Shown here piece by piece: positions 23,905 to 35,490 of a stretch of 64,000 nucleotides of DNA. Numbering within the stretch: position 1 is the stretch's first letter; the number at the start of each line of letters is the position of its first letter. Under the pieces are notes generated by a model. That model was given only the letters and a program-made list of their open reading frames with translations, ran no database searches and was not told where the DNA came from. The position numbers and the translations under genes are program-made. This stretch comes from Polytrichum commune (Eukaryota; Streptophyta; Polytrichopsida; Polytrichales; Polytrichaceae), in contig OX485809.1 in the NCBI GenBank assembly GCA_950295325.1, positions 30,766,144 to 30,830,143 on the forward strand, in the 5' to 3' direction.

Positions 23905-24276
23905 TTGGCAGGTGTTAGGAAATTAAACTACACATTAGAGGATGGTGAAGAAATTGGGGATTCGAGGTCCACGGAAAAACGGGGAAAGAAGAAGACGAAA
24001 AAGAAGAAGAAGAAGATTTTTCCTACTTTGCGAGTCAAAGGAGAAATTACATATGAGGGCAACCACCTTTCAACGGCATACCATGTTTGTAAGAAACCAT
24101 ACATGAATTTCCACCATTTCAAGCCTCCCATGGAGCTTAAACCAAACCCAACCCAAACCATACCCAAAAGGCCCAAGCACATGGGCCGCTTCAACTACAT
24201 GCAACCCCTTGGGAGGTCAAGCAACAAGATGGGCCAAAAACTGTGCAACCAAAGCAGACCACCGCACAAGATGTAA
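23905..24276 (+). other. 123-codon open frame, not convincingly coding
   Basis: It starts at ATG 23905 and reads through a lysine-rich block (KKTKKKKKK) made by an AAG repeat, then FHHFKPPMELKPNPTQ and RPKHMGRFNYMQPLGR. There is no known domain, no promoter or splice context, and the opposite strand is open over the same stretch (23928-24194), as expected of chance frames in an AAG-rich tract. It abuts a MITE on its left. I would not annotate it as a gene without transcript support. Confidence 0.2.
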
Positions 24277-24812
24277 AACAATGTAAAATCACAAACCCAT
24301 ATTTTAGCCCAATGTAGTGTACACATTGCATGTGTTTTACTCAACCGCAATATCTTATTGTCAAGTTCCCCAAAAAACAAAATATATTGTTGCAACCTAC
24401 GTCCTCCAACGGCCACCCGGGCAGTGGAAGCCCATGCCATGCTCGCAGCCTAAGAGGGTCTATTATCACTTGGGTGACGTCTTCTTTCACGGAGCCCAAC
24501 TGTACACATAATATAGGAAGCATGTACTTACTTCACCTACCTTGATATAATGCAACAGAAACTTAGTTTGCCCCCATGGGTATCAGATTTGGGCGAACCA
24601 ACCCATACACTCGTTCCATGTTGGATGACTGTAGCCTTGCCTCCAAGGAACCAATGTACGGGGTTGGTTTGCCCCAGCCATGGGTATCACGGAAGAGAGT
24701 GGAGCAAATCCACTGCCAATGAGCTTTGTGTAAGTGGTAGATCTGCGGATGCAGATTTAGTAATTTCTACTTAACTTACTCACCGTAACTTAGCACGCAT
24801 GCATCAAGCGTC
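24277..24812. other. No gene or repeat recognised
   Basis: Several overlapping 60-80 codon frames on both strands, none with protein-like features. Confidence 0.45.
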
Positions 24813-25065
24813 GGAGAGGGAGAGAGAGAAAATTTTTGTTCGTTTATCTATCCAACATAATAACTAGAACCCCTGTAAGGTGTCATTTGTCAATTCATCT
24901 CAAATGTATTGCTCTAAACTAAATCGGGGTCTTTTAAAATTGCTGTATTTTGTGGTGTGAAATTGATTGAGGAAAAGGAGTAACCTTTGGGCTGCACATT
25001 CTTTTAGGGCTTCTATGTTGGATGAATGAGAGGTGCGCTCTTATGTGATAATACCCCCTCTCTCC
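24813..25065. mobile_element. Foldback MITE, family K, copy 2
   Basis: The left arm GGAGAGGGAGAGAGAG..TATCCAACATAATAAC is answered by TATGTTGGATGAATGAGAGG, TGCGCTCTTATGTGATAAT and CCTCTCTCC. CAATTCATCTCAAATGTATT in the core is shared with 38650 and 55995. Confidence 0.7.
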
Positions 25066-25199
25066 ATCACATAGTGGGCATGTTTGAGTGCAATACAATG
25101 GCAACTACTTATGACATGCTCAGCCGACAAAGCATCAACACGTCAAGCGAATACCCCAAGGTGAGTATGTGGGTGTCGTTCAGTTTGCTTTTCACGTTC

Positions 25200-25565
25200 T
25201 CCAACTTTTACTGATCACATGAACGAAAGGAAACTTGTGTTGCATTGAAAATCCTATGATAAATCATCATCAAAATTGGGAATGAAAATTGGACTTCCTT
25301 CGATTTAGTTATGATTATTGAAAATGAATGTGTGCTAATCTTCAACTAAATACATGCCCCTCCCCCCCCCCCCTCTCACACCCCAATGAGAAAAATAATC
25401 AAATTGTGTTGATTGTTGAGTTTGGAATGGTTGATAAAATTTGAGCACGTAGTCCAACCTCTTCTAAACACATGTCTTGTTGGAATCTGTTTTTAGATGT
25501 AAGCCAACCACACATTACTCAAATATAGGTGTCCAATCAAGGCAAATAACCAAATAAGGCATGCA
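25200..25565. repeat. Dispersed repeat S, copy 4
   Basis: It carries TTGTTGAGTTTGGAATGGTT, AAAATTTGAGCACGTAGTCC, AAACACATGTCTTGTTGGAA, CACATTACTCAAATATAGGT and AAATAACCAAATAAGGC. This copy has a C homopolymer (about 25357-25369) that the others lack. Confidence 0.55.
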
Positions 25566-26011
25566 TACACTAGCCGTGTTTTGTATAAATACTATAGAAT
25601 ATATGACCTTAGTACGTTGTGTTGGTTTTAGGCCAAAGATTCATGGTATCTATGTAAACACATCCATGGGGAAGATGAAAATACAATGAATTATTTTGCA
25701 AAGTTAAAAATGCTCCCCTCCATATAAAGTGACTTCAAAAACCATATAAAAGACTCTGAATCAATCTAGTGGTAATGGAATTGAGTTGGAAGAAATCAAT
25801 CCTCACCATGTAGGGACTAGTAACCCCGTTCACTCAAAATGGATGATTTTACTTGGACAACATGAATTCCAAGCCTTCACATTCTACATTAAGTGTTGGT
25901 TTTGAGTACACGTACATGAAATATACATCCTTTCAATCTACCATGTCCCACGTGACTTTTAAGTAACGCATCGACGTTATTGACCCAACCTTGACCTTAC
26001 CATCTTTCCCC

Positions 26012-26400
26012 ACCCACAACATGTGGAGATGAAAGCAAGGAGCAAGCGCATGACTTCATGGCAACAATTGAGGCGAACTAAGTTGCTCACGACATTGTGT
26101 GACAATTACCCGGGTAAATTATTGCAACAAAGTGATGGAACTTTCATACTTGCCAAAACGAGTCCACTTCCGCCATCATCTTCTTTGTAAGATGTATATA
26201 TCCCAACCACAATATGTATGTGGGGATGAAAGCAATGAACCAAGGACGTGGCTTTATAACAACAATCAAGGTAACCCAAGTTGTTCACGACATCGCATGA
26301 CAATTACATGGGTAATTATTGGAAGAGAATCAAAATGGCGTGACTTGGATACATGCCAAAATGTGCCCTCCTTCCCCATCCTTTTCATATCATGTTTTTC
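26012..26400. repeat. Two-unit tandem repeat, about 192-bp period
   Basis: Unit 1 begins CCACAACATGTGGAGATGAA near 26012 and unit 2 CCACAATATGTATGTGGGGATG near 26206. Each then carries AACAA(T)CAA..GGTAACC-type sequence, GTTC/GCTCACGACAT, TGACAATTAC..GGGTAA, ATTATTG and CTTGCCAAAA-like sequence in the same order. A 192-bp period is in the size range of satellite monomers, but only two copies are present. Confidence 0.7.
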
Positions 26401-28043
26401 TCCACCCCACCACCATAATAAGTTCATAACGTAGCTACCTTGAAAGCCTTGGGGAGGGGGGTCTATTCTTCATTGGGATTCTAAATGACGTACGTGGGTA
26501 ACTAGGAAAAAACACAATCCCCTATTTATGAGAAAACTATAGAAAGTACAAGGTACACATACTAATGTTATTCTAGGTAATAGACTCGTGTATATATTCT
26601 CTAAGGTTTTAATTTGAAAAATGCCTCCACTATATACATAAATGTATAATTCGTATAATTAAAAGAATTAGGTTTGTATTATGTGTGAAATCCTCTTCCA
26701 CTCTATATTAAGAAATTTATTGAGGCAATTTTAGTTCCATAGCCATGCTTAGTATACCAACTTTGGGTGTACATATGACCTTGCAATTACAATCAAGGTG
26801 AAGTGTTGTGTGTGTGTGTAAATACATGGAAAATATATAGCTAAAAAATGGTTATTTGTATATACTAAAGCCATTATAGTATACGTGCCTTGAGAACAGT
26901 TGAAGTGACTCGTAACCATAAAATATAGTTAATATTGGCTAAACTTATAGACTGGATAAGTACCCAAAGTGTATATAGGAAAAGGTGAGGGGCATAGCTA
27001 AGGCCCATACTTGCAAACCCTAAAGCATTTGTAAAGTGGGCCACATCGAGGCCATCCAATAAAGGTGTACTACTACGTACACATGAAACAAGATTTAGGA
27101 TGTCCCAAATTGGAGTACCCTAACCTTGTTGAAAGCAATTTGGCTATTGGTTCCTAAGCAAGGTGATTAGGATTAGGGGAATCCTTAATCCTTGTTTAAC
27201 ACTAAAAAATGAGCAGTAGCCCATTCTCGGAGGTAAGTGATGTCCAAAGTCTACCGAGTTGTACATTGGTGTTGTAAGCAGTCATAGCTACACGTATGAT
27301 GGCAACACTTAAGGTGTAGAGAGTTTTTTTACTTCCATTGTAGGGAAAAAAAATATAGATACTAGACACAATGTTAAACATGTTTCTATCAAAGTTGAAC
27401 TCTTTGTATGCATAATTTTGACCTCTATAACACATGAAATATTGTTGCAAACACCTTGTGTACACAACTAACCTCATTTTTCTTTTGGTTGGTTGGACGG
27501 GCACATGTGAGGCAATTCCCTCAAAGATACAATCATAAGGGTTCGCTATTAGGAGGAAGGAAGTTGTGTTTGTGTTGTGTGGTATGTTTTATTTCCTTAA
27601 ACTAGTAGAGAAGACCATGCTTTGATTCGAGTATGCATGTACATTACTTTTGCCATTACCTTGGGAGGGGGAGGGGGTTATTTAACCTATCAATAAACAC
27701 AATAAAATTCACTTTGTTTATCTTAAGATATTCATTCGAGCCCATGAAATTATGAGGAAAGTGGCTCTGGCCTCGATTTTGATTTGCAAGCCATGTCATA
27801 CTCATGTGGAAAAAGGAAGATGGTGAATGACCACTACTCGTGCAATAGACTAGGAGCAAAATGACTCTTGTGTGGACCCAAAATGGCTAATTATAAAAGT
27901 GGTGGCTCCAAGAAGATGTAGTGATAGGCCATATAGGTCCTACTTCACACCACTTGGGATCAATTTGGGTGACATTTAACTATTTTGTGTGCATTTGCAT
28001 CCAGAGATAGGATATGTTGATGCTCAAAATTAGGGGGACTCTA
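26401..28043. other. No gene or repeat recognised
   Basis: 1.6 kb with only short frames; a (GT)n run lies near 26808. No termini detected. Confidence 0.5.
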
Positions 28044-28192
28044 CTGTACAAGTAGGAAGGTTGACTTACTGTACAAGTAGGAGGGTTGACTTAATGTACA
28101 AGTAGAAGGTTGACTTACTGTCCAAGTAGGAGGGTTGACTTACTGTCCAAATAGGAGGGTTGACTTACTGTCCAAATAGGAGGGTTGACTTA
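28044..28192 (+). repeat. Minisatellite, six copies of a 25-bp unit
   Basis: The unit CTGTACAAGTAGGAGGGTTG plus ACTTA is repeated six times head to tail; the third copy is 24 bp. Copies 1-3 have GTACAAGTAG, copy 4 has GTCCAAGTAG and copies 5-6 have GTCCAAATAG. This graded change indicates sequential duplication from one side. Copies are 88-100 percent alike by eye. Confidence 0.97.
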
Positions 28193-28518
28193 CTTGCCTC
28201 TTTGGGAAAATGTAACTAACTGTCTACAAGGAATAAAGTTACGAAACAACTTACATTCCTCTATTCCATCTCTGGAAAATGCTGCACAAACTTTTTAGGC
28301 CGAATCCACATAATTTCTCCATTCCCCATTTTTCTACCTTACTCTCGTGTTTCACATCCCAGGGAAGGTGGGCTCGTCAAGGAAAAAGTGACCATTTTAA
28401 GACCCACCTGCGTTAGTATTGTGAGTTACAAACATGCTTATAATTTCCCAATAAAGCCGAAGCATGTAAACAACTTTTGGACAAGGTCAAGGTGTTGATG
28501 CTTCACCACAGTCCCGGT

Positions 28519-28555
28519 GCTTTGGAGTAGCTGCTGTAGTACTACTACTCCAGAG
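28519..28555. other. Small hairpin
   Basis: GCTTTGGAGTAG and CTACTCCAGAGC pair over 12 bp (one T-G wobble) around a 13-nt loop. The stem is short for a plant miRNA precursor and no extended arm pairing is evident. Confidence 0.4.
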
Positions 28556-28667
28556 CTTCGAAAGTCGAGTGGAGTAATATGAGGTTTTAGCATAAATCTC
28601 CTGGACCGAGAGTTTCAACCAATATATAACTTACATGGCGACATATTCCACATACTAACCTAACCCT

Positions 28668-29157
28668 AGGGTTGCTTTTACACATGGACCGAGAGCCGTG
28701 ACCATGAGCCAAAATTCTAAGGGCCCTCGAAAATCATCCGAAAGCCGTACCGTACAACATACGAGTCCATTTTTGTAATTCATGGGGCCTTCAGCTTAGT
28801 GTGATGTGCAAATGGACCCTGTTGAGGGACTGCAACATCATTTATGAACGATCCTAAAATAATAGGTAATTTGGGACCCGCCGTGATAATATAATATTTC
28901 TAAGAGCCGATGGTAGATGTTGGCATTAGACCCACTTGTTTTTTATGGTCCTTATGCAATATCCGGTAGACCGTGAAACGTTATCCACTTGGTGTCATGT
29001 AGGACTCCATGTAGATTCTTCTCTTCGAATTTCTTTGGTCCCTTAAACCCTCGGGGTTTAGTGCAAAGTGAACTTGGACTATCTCCAGATTCTCAACCAA
29101 TCACATAATTTGTATATCATGGGTCAAGGGCCCTCAAGCTTGAGTGTGAATTGGGCT
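28668..29157 (+). mobile_element. Diverged family C (PIF/Harbinger-like) MITE, copy 5
   Basis: It follows the whole family C order: ACCGAGAGCCGTGACCATGA, AGGGCCCTCGAAAATC, GGGGCCTTCAGCTTAGTGTG, then CATGTAGGACTCCATGTAGA, AAGTGAACTTGGAC, CAACCAATCACA and TTGAGTGTGAATTGGGC. The ends have decayed and no TTA pair is seen. It looks older than the copies at 42015 and 51801. Confidence 0.65.
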
Positions 29158-29319
29158 TTGTATACTAGACTTGTCAAGTGTCTCCGCGCGCAAGACAAGA
29201 TGATACTAGGTCGTAAAGGTACCAACTTAATTTCCTTCAATTATTTTCGAACACCCATGAAGACCCAAACTTAACACATGGGATTCATTTTTTTGGTTTT
29301 TTTTATTGCCACGAGGAGT

Positions 29320-30548
29320 CCTAAGAGGTGCACCTTTCATAACATGTATGAATATACGTGAGTAGACAAAAGGTGTATAAATTTGAACTTTTCCATACTA
29401 CATATACATATGCTACACAAATTTTTAGTGGTAGTTATGTACATGTATGGTATGGTCACTTATCGAGGCTCATATATTAGGAAGTATGGAGGAGGAGGAG
29501 GAGGAGGAGTGTGATTATGATCACACAAGGATTGATGGTTCCAGTGCACGAGGTGGTGACAAGGAAAACCGTAGTGTTGGAGAAGATAATTCAAACATGT
29601 GCAAGGATGTTCTCACAAAGACAAAGTTGATGCAATCGTAGTTTGGAAATGATATACATGAAGATGTGAGCTTTGACGTGCCTTGGATGTTTTAATTAAT
29701 GAACATGAAAATGTTGAAATGCCTTCTCAATCTAATGTAAAGTCCATTGTGGCTTATGTAGAGGTAAGGAGAGTCTAGAATTTTCAAAAATGCACTTGAT
29801 AGTCAATTGAATGGCAATCCAACTTTATCTAAAGATAAATCGATTTGGATTAGGGTTGGCATGTTATATATGAAGCCTAAATTGCTTACCACTGCAAGTC
29901 ATGATACTATGTTAAATTTTGGTTGTGATTGTGGAGTGTGTTTTTTGAACACTCATGAAGCTAGAATTGTCAAAAATACATGGTAGGCCAAAAAAAATAG
30001 CTCCAATTAAGGTTTGGTATGTTGGGAGGGTTTATAGAATGCGTAGAAAATTCGGTAATTGTTGGTTGGAGTGTAGAGATTTAATTAACCTCATGGATTG
30101 TAGATCAAACATGGAGATTGGTTTATGTTAGTATGAAAAAGTAACCAATGATAAGTGGATGTATGATCTTACATATCATTTGATGGTAGATTAAGGAACA
30201 ATAATTACATCAATTTTATGACATATATTATAAACTTAGATGCTTATGAGCTACATCTGGGGGATGAAAAAGTCTTCAACGACTTTATTAATGAATGCTA
30301 GGGTTTTACATTATACATATGATAGGTATTCATTATTATTCATGCGTGTATGTATATACTTATGTCAATGATTATATATGAATGTAACCTTTCTTGCATA
30401 TACGTATTGTCACTTGTATTTTTATCATCAAAATTGTACACATATTGCTTGACTTTACAAAAAACAAAACCCATGTATATAGAGGGGTTTTAGAGTATGT
30501 TAGAATGCACATGGTTTTTGATTTTTAATGAAAGGTGCACCCCCCCAG
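29320..30548 (+). mobile_element. hAT-like element, family Q, copy 1, with decayed coding cargo
   Basis: The ends CCTAAGAGGTGCACCTTTCAT (left, here quoted one base over its core GAGGTGCACCTTTCAT) and, inverted, CTGGGGGGGTGCACCTTTCA pair. CGAGGAGT is duplicated exactly at 29312-29319 and 30549-30556. An 8-bp duplication fits hAT. Subterminal sequence near the right end (ATTGCTTGAC..AAAAAACAAAACCCATG) matches the shorter copy at 49018. The extra 0.7 kb holds protein-like sequence described separately. Confidence 0.85.
29447..30300 (+). pseudogene. Decayed unidentified coding sequence inside the hAT-like element
   Basis: A 64-codon frame (29447-29641) begins at ATG and has an acidic EEEEEEE run followed by hydrophilic sequence. 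Further on, about 70 codons open without an ATG near 29790-29985 contain DKSIWIRVGMLYMKPK and LNFGCDCGVCFLNTHEA. Another phase near 30005-30130 has KVWYVGRVYRMRRKFGN and WLECRDLINLMD. A third near 30180-30300 has INLDAYELHLGDEKVFNDF. The peptides look like real protein broken by at least two frame changes and several stops. I do not recognise hAT transposase motifs (no RW or hATC signature), so this may be a captured host gene or an accessory gene. Confidence 0.45.
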
Positions 30549-32295
30549 CGAGGAGTACCATGGCCGTTAACACCCTTCATCATTTGTGGACCCTCAAAAG
30601 ATTTCCTTGCTAAATAAGGGAACACATATACCCACATAAATTTGGAAAGCAACATGGCTATAATTAAGGAACGGCCAATCGTAACAAATGACATAGACGC
30701 TACATGGGTTGAAGGTGTCAATACCCTTGTAAGCAACCCAAATATGGTTTTTGATGCGGATGACCTTATTTTGGTTCTTTCAGTTGTTTTATTGCTAGTA
30801 AAAAAATTCTGAATTTCTCATATATGTTTTGTGTATTTGTCATGAATTTGTTGTCCCTTTCCCATCTTGGGTAACATCAATTCTAACCAACACTACGAAT
30901 CACAATCAAGTAGGTGTGATATCATAAATGAAGACATCGAGTGATTGAGAGACGTCTCGTTGAAATTCCTACATTGCCCTCCCGAAGAGTAACATCATGG
31001 TTACTGAGCTATTGAAAACCTACATTTTCACAATTGAAGTGTCTTGAAGTCTCCGGGGAACACCTTAGACAATTTCGGTGAGATTTTGAGCTCCTCGGTG
31101 AGAGAGTTCAACACGCAACTTTAGGCATTATGTCCAAGTAAACTTCACATGAAGGTACTTGATTGATAGATCAAGCAAAATAGGTAACTTATAAGGCGAT
31201 GGATCATGTGTAACAAGGAGTTCAATGTACAACTAATGAGGTGCACATGGTTTGGTAACTTACACACAACAATTGTTTTGACACGTGTCAAATGAAAGAT
31301 GCATGAGTCAAATTTGCTACACGACATCAATTGGCTCCCAAACACTAACATGCGTGGGCTAAAATCCTCCAAAGCGTGAAGACCACTCCTAAGATTTAAG
31401 ATGGATGCCTTGAGCAATTTGGCAAATGATGGGGTTTCCATGAGGTCCTTTGCAAATGCTCTGAAAAAAACATGTCAATTCACATGGTAGCTGCCCACCT
31501 TTTGAAAGGGGTGCAGTAGATGATGACTTGTGTCCTCCATGTTGCTCCCTTGGTTTGTTAGTCTTGGCATAATGGCATGATGTTTGGTTTTGTCCAATGA
31601 AATTCATGCATAATTTATATTTTATCTTTTGGTTTGGATCTTGATTCATTTGCCTCCAATTTTAATTTGATTGGTTATCTTCAACCCTGCGCCTTGGCAT
31701 GTGTTAAGGGTTCAGTGTGAACAAAAAATGAGTTCCAAGCACGAATTGAAACATCAGTGCCGGCCACCCGTGATGTAAGAAAAAGGCTTTGTATTCATAA
31801 ATTCTCCACAACACTAGTGTACATGGGCTCATGAACCTAAGACACAATGAGCCATGTAGACATCATGTCTTACACACAAAATTGACTTAACCAAGATTGC
31901 TAAGAAAAACCTTGGTTTAGATCCAAAGTACTCAATTCGAGTGGAGCAATGTTCGAGGATTCTTCTCATAGCCTACCGTTTCCTCTTTATGTTATCTAGT
32001 TAAAGAACTCTCTAACAAGTAACCTCAAAAGTAGAACCAAACCATAGTAATTTTTTTTTTGTAAAAGTTTATGTAAAAAAATCGGTTAACACTTTACCCA
32101 GTTACATGAAATTGATTGTGTCCTCAGAAGGCCGATGGAGTTCTTCAGAGGGGGGCATGTGCCACGAGTGCTGCATTGGGCCAATGGGGAGGAGGGAGTC
32201 TGCATTAGCACTTAAAATAGGTTGTATAATAAGCACAAGAGTACAGGCAACTAGCTCACTGCCAAGCTCAGAACTGCAGGGACTGGATTGGAAAT
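30549..32295. other. No gene recognised
   Basis: 1.7 kb with two overlapping minus-strand frames of 86 and 98 codons (31145-31441, 31389-31649) that match no family I know. No terminal or tandem repeats noticed. Confidence 0.45.
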
Positions 32296-32723
32296 ACACT
32301 TTAAACTCCGTAATATCACATGTGTGGCAACCAAACTGCACGTGATATTACGGAGTTTTGTAGTGTTAACATGGATGCGTGATATTATAGATTTAGTGTA
32401 GTATGTGACACTATGGAATAACACAAAGTGCAACATTTTAATGTTGTGGTGTGGTCCACTCTACTTGGCCTTCCTGGGCGATGTGGCATATGCGTGCACC
32501 AACATTCAACAAACGGCATCAGAAGAAGAAGAATAAGAATAAGAAGGTGACACTCCACATGTTGACACATGGCGCAATGCAATGCGAGGGTGTGGGTTGA
32601 CTTCTTGGGTGGTTTGCATTGTTGACAAAAATTCGTGATATAAGGGAGAGAAATGTGACAATAAGGAGTGAGATTTGAACTACGAACATCCATTCCCTAG
32701 GGTTTTGGCATATTAGAGAGTGT
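32296..32723 (+). mobile_element. TIR element, family H, copy 1
   Basis: The left end TACACTTTAAACTCCGTAAT is followed by a perfect 17-bp stem (32303-32319 with 32342-32358) around 22 nt. GGATGCGTGATATTATAG, TAACACAAAGTGCAAC, TGGCCTTCCTGGGCGATGTG, AACATTCAACAAACGGCATC, GAAGAAGAAGAATAAG and CACATGTTGACACATGGCGC follow, colinear with the inverted copy at 47181-47676. The right end lacks the terminal repeat and runs into the foldback remnant at 32721. Confidence 0.75.
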
Positions 32724-32945
32724 CACATGCCAATGGAACTTAATGGCTTAAGTGACCGGGTATTATCACATTGGGTCCCAACGGGAAAGAGGTCCCACAC
32801 ATGTGCGGGCATAAAGACCGGGTAGTGAAGGAAGCATGAGATGGGCAATGGACAAGGCCAGTAAGAATGAATCACTCCTTTAAAATTAAAATAAAGCCGA
32901 ATGAAGATGTGATCTAGCCCGGGCCGTCCTTAATGAAGTGAGTGT
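32721..32945 (+). mobile_element. Right-half remnant of foldback element R, copy 2
   Basis: It matches the right half of the element at 59354-59731: CTTAATGGCTTAAGTGACCGGGTA, here as AATGGCTTAAGTGACC, then CACACATGTGCGGGC, GGGTAGTGAAGGAAGC, GAAGATGTGATCTAGC. A stretch of about 45 bp (AGTAAGAATGAATCACTCC and following) lies in the middle and is absent from copy 1, so it is either an insertion here or a deletion there. Confidence 0.6.
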
Positions 32946-33880
32946 GACTCTATCAGTTACCTGCTCATCCGAAGGACCAGGAGGAGTGAGGGGTCCACCT
33001 CCTCCAATGGGCTGGGTCCAGCTCAGCATAAAGGGGACCCAGCTAACCAGAGTGTGCCATTTGGCGCAGGACACCCAAAAACCAACTTAGAATTTTCAGG
33101 CTTTGGGGGTGGTGACTTTTAGGGGCTCACGGTTCACCCAAATTTGGCGTTGGCATTTTGAGCGCCTTGAAATTTGTGCACTATTCTTCAGAGATGGAGT
33201 AGAGGAAGTGGTGAGGACTGCAAGTTGTTTCGTAATTTTATTCCATGTAAATCTTTAGTTGCATATTTGCACAAAGGCAAGTAAGTCAATCCCCCTACTT
33301 CAATGTTGAGATTTGCACTTGTCAATCTACGTTGTGTGTACATTTGGGGTTTGTGACGGGTGCGAATCTCAGTCATGCCCTACTCGTACAATGTAGTCTC
33401 CTATGATTTGAGCATCAAAATATTCTACTGTGCATATGAATGCACACAAAACCATGGCACCCAAAGTGATCCCGAGTGGTGTGAGGTATGACATATATGG
33501 TCAATCACTGCATCCGTTACGGGCCACCACTTTTATTATTAGCCATTTTGGGTCCGCAAAATAATCATTCTCCTCCTAGTTTTGTGCACCAATACGTTCA
33601 TTGTTTTCCTTTTTCTGCCTTAACTAGGTGCATGTGTAATTTCACTTGTTTTTGTAGATTGTGGTGCATGATGCAAACCATGGCTAGATGCCCACCTCTT
33701 AGCACAATCACTCAAGATGCAGACGTTGCCCACTATATCATAGCATGTATGTTCCTTTATCAGACGATTTGACTTTAGAATCATCATTAGAGACCCCAAA
33801 TTGGACAACAAAGTCCCACATGAGAAGCAAAAACCATACAAACATGGGGGCCGTGTTGTCACTAGTCTCTCTTCAACCTT
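32946..33880. other. No gene or repeat recognised
   Basis: Mixed-composition spacer. Frames up to 96 codons overlap on both strands without motifs. Confidence 0.45.
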
Positions 33881-33960
33881 GGTTGGTGTAGTGGTAGGGG
33901 CCGAGCTCAAATAGTTGGGCGTCTACCCCTTGTCATCAAGGGCGACTCATCCACTCCCAC
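33881..33960 (+). repeat. Possible tRNA-derived SINE head
   Basis: TGGTGTAGTGGTAGGGGCC contains a perfect Pol III A-box (TRGYNNAGTGG). About 40 nt on, GGGCGACTCATCC is a damaged B-box candidate. The wording GTAGTGGTAGGGGCCGAGCTC is typical of the heads of plant tRNA-derived SINEs. Body and tail are not distinguishable. Confidence 0.35.
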
Positions 33961-34074
33961 TTCATTTACTTTTAGTAGAAACATTGCCAACCTCCACTTG
34001 ATATATGTAGACGTTGTGATTGCTTCACATGGATCCAAAAATTTCTCATTGAATGTTCATCCATCCATACAAAT

Positions 34075-34309
34075 CCACAATGTTGCAATCACTGCCACTC
34101 ACCAAGTGATTTTTCATCCAAATTCCAATCATCCATGGCAATATTTCATCACAAAGTTGCTGACAAGAGACGGAAGGGTTTTGGCCAATGGATGAACTCA
34201 TCCATCGTCCATGACAATATTCGTTCACTTATTCACAAGAAGTGTCATATGAAAAGTTACCATAGCGACATAAAATACCATATGACACTTAACATCGTAT
34301 TTAGTGTTG
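34075..34309 (-). mobile_element. CTACACTAAATA-group MITE, family B, copy 5 (truncated)
   Basis: Reverse-oriented: CAATGTTGCAATCACTGCCA, CACCAAGTGATTTTTCATCC, ATCATCCATGGCAATATTTC, TTGCTGACAAGAGACGG, TTGGCCAATGGATGAACTCA, AAAGTTACCATAGCGACA, ATCGTATTTAGTG. About the last 130 bp of the family, with the far terminus, are missing or unrecognisable. Confidence 0.7.
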
Positions 34310-35104
34310 CACCAAAGGATGGCACCACACATGGCTTACCATGCACACGATGCACTCTTGCTATCAATTCCATAGCCTCTAGCCATCCTAATGCCCGGAA
34401 TGATGCCCGTCAAACCTCTCTCATGGAGATGCGAGACGTTTTGCATGTGCTTTTGGTAACATATTGAATGTCACAAGCTATATAAAGCCATGGGCGTTTT
34501 TCTATAGATAGGGTGATGATATACCTCGCATAACTCCCCATAGACGCCAAGTTGGACTTGAGAGAGAGAAGCTATGAGAAAGAAGGGACACCAACCGTGC
34601 ACATTGTCCAATACCCAATACAAATGAAGAAGCCAAGTAGGCACTAAAAGAAAAAAGGAAAGGAAAGCCCATGCCAAAGACCACGGCCCACAACTACAAG
34701 TGGCATGAGCCAACATTCCTCTCCAAAATGGTTGCGGAAGGTGGTGATCACGGAGCACAACAACCAAGACACAAGGATACAAATACATGTGTATTTGTAT
34801 TCCATTGGTTGTGTTTGGAATATAAATACATAATTGAGTTCCAACACTATGAGTTGCACAAACCATCACATTCTTGCAATTTACGTTTCCAATGCAATCT
34901 AAAGTGGGTACATAGCCCCTTCCCTTCTTCAAGGAGAGAGTGTGGAGCGTTGTTTTTTGGGTCTTATTTTGAATCTCACTTAACTAACGAGTTGCATGTA
35001 CATTGTGATTTGAATGATATCATTGGTGATCGTGTTACAATGCATAGTTTCACTATGAAACGGAAAGAAGTTTTGAGATTGAGCCACTAATGGAATCGGG
35101 CGCT
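34310..35104. other. No gene recognised; long overlapping frames on both strands
   Basis: A 153-codon minus frame (34471-34932) and a 139-codon plus frame (34671-35090) overlap. The minus frame is rich in Leu, Val, Tyr and Trp with no motif, and the plus frame has no domain either. Coexisting frames on opposite strands usually mean that neither is coding. Confidence 0.4.
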
Positions 35105-35490
35105 TCTAGAGTTGGGTTTTAAGTCGCTCGTTTTTTTTAATTGGAACCTTAGATTTGATTGGTATGTGGTTCACTGAGGATCAAAGAGCAAACATCATAA
35201 AGATACATATCTAAAAGATACCGGTGTACGTCTTCAAATCTTGATAACTACTCTACACGTAATCTAAGTGAATACAATCGGGAGGACCTATGTATCACGT
35301 TAAGAAATAAACAAACATGCACTTCCCATAATCGCAACTAAATAAGGGACGGTCCGATTTTTCAAGCCAGTTTTGGTGGATGTTTCAAGATAGATTTGTT
35401 GATGCAAGATGAGGTTTTTGTGTAAATTTAAGTGGTATAAGTTAGAGACCATGGAAACGAACCAAATAACACCCATATGCCTTAGAATGC
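35105..35490. repeat. Dispersed repeat O, copy 1
   Basis: Colinear with 52325-52710: GGTATGTGGTTCACTGAGGA with ATCAAAGAG, then CGGGAGGACCTATGTATC, AAACATGCACTTCC, CAACTAAATAAG, GGTCCGATTTT and the closing AATAACACCCATATGCCTTA. About 390 bp with no evident terminal repeats. Confidence 0.65.

Noticed and set aside
28519-28555. microRNA precursor
   Set aside because: The stem is only 12 bp with no extended pairing outside it, too short for a plant precursor.
29490-29510. Acidic Glu run as a functional domain
   Set aside because: It is encoded by a GAGGAGGAG simple repeat inside the hAT-like element.
34471-34932. 153-codon minus-strand frame
   Set aside because: No motif, and a 139-codon plus-strand frame overlaps it. 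Composition is not protein-like in either.
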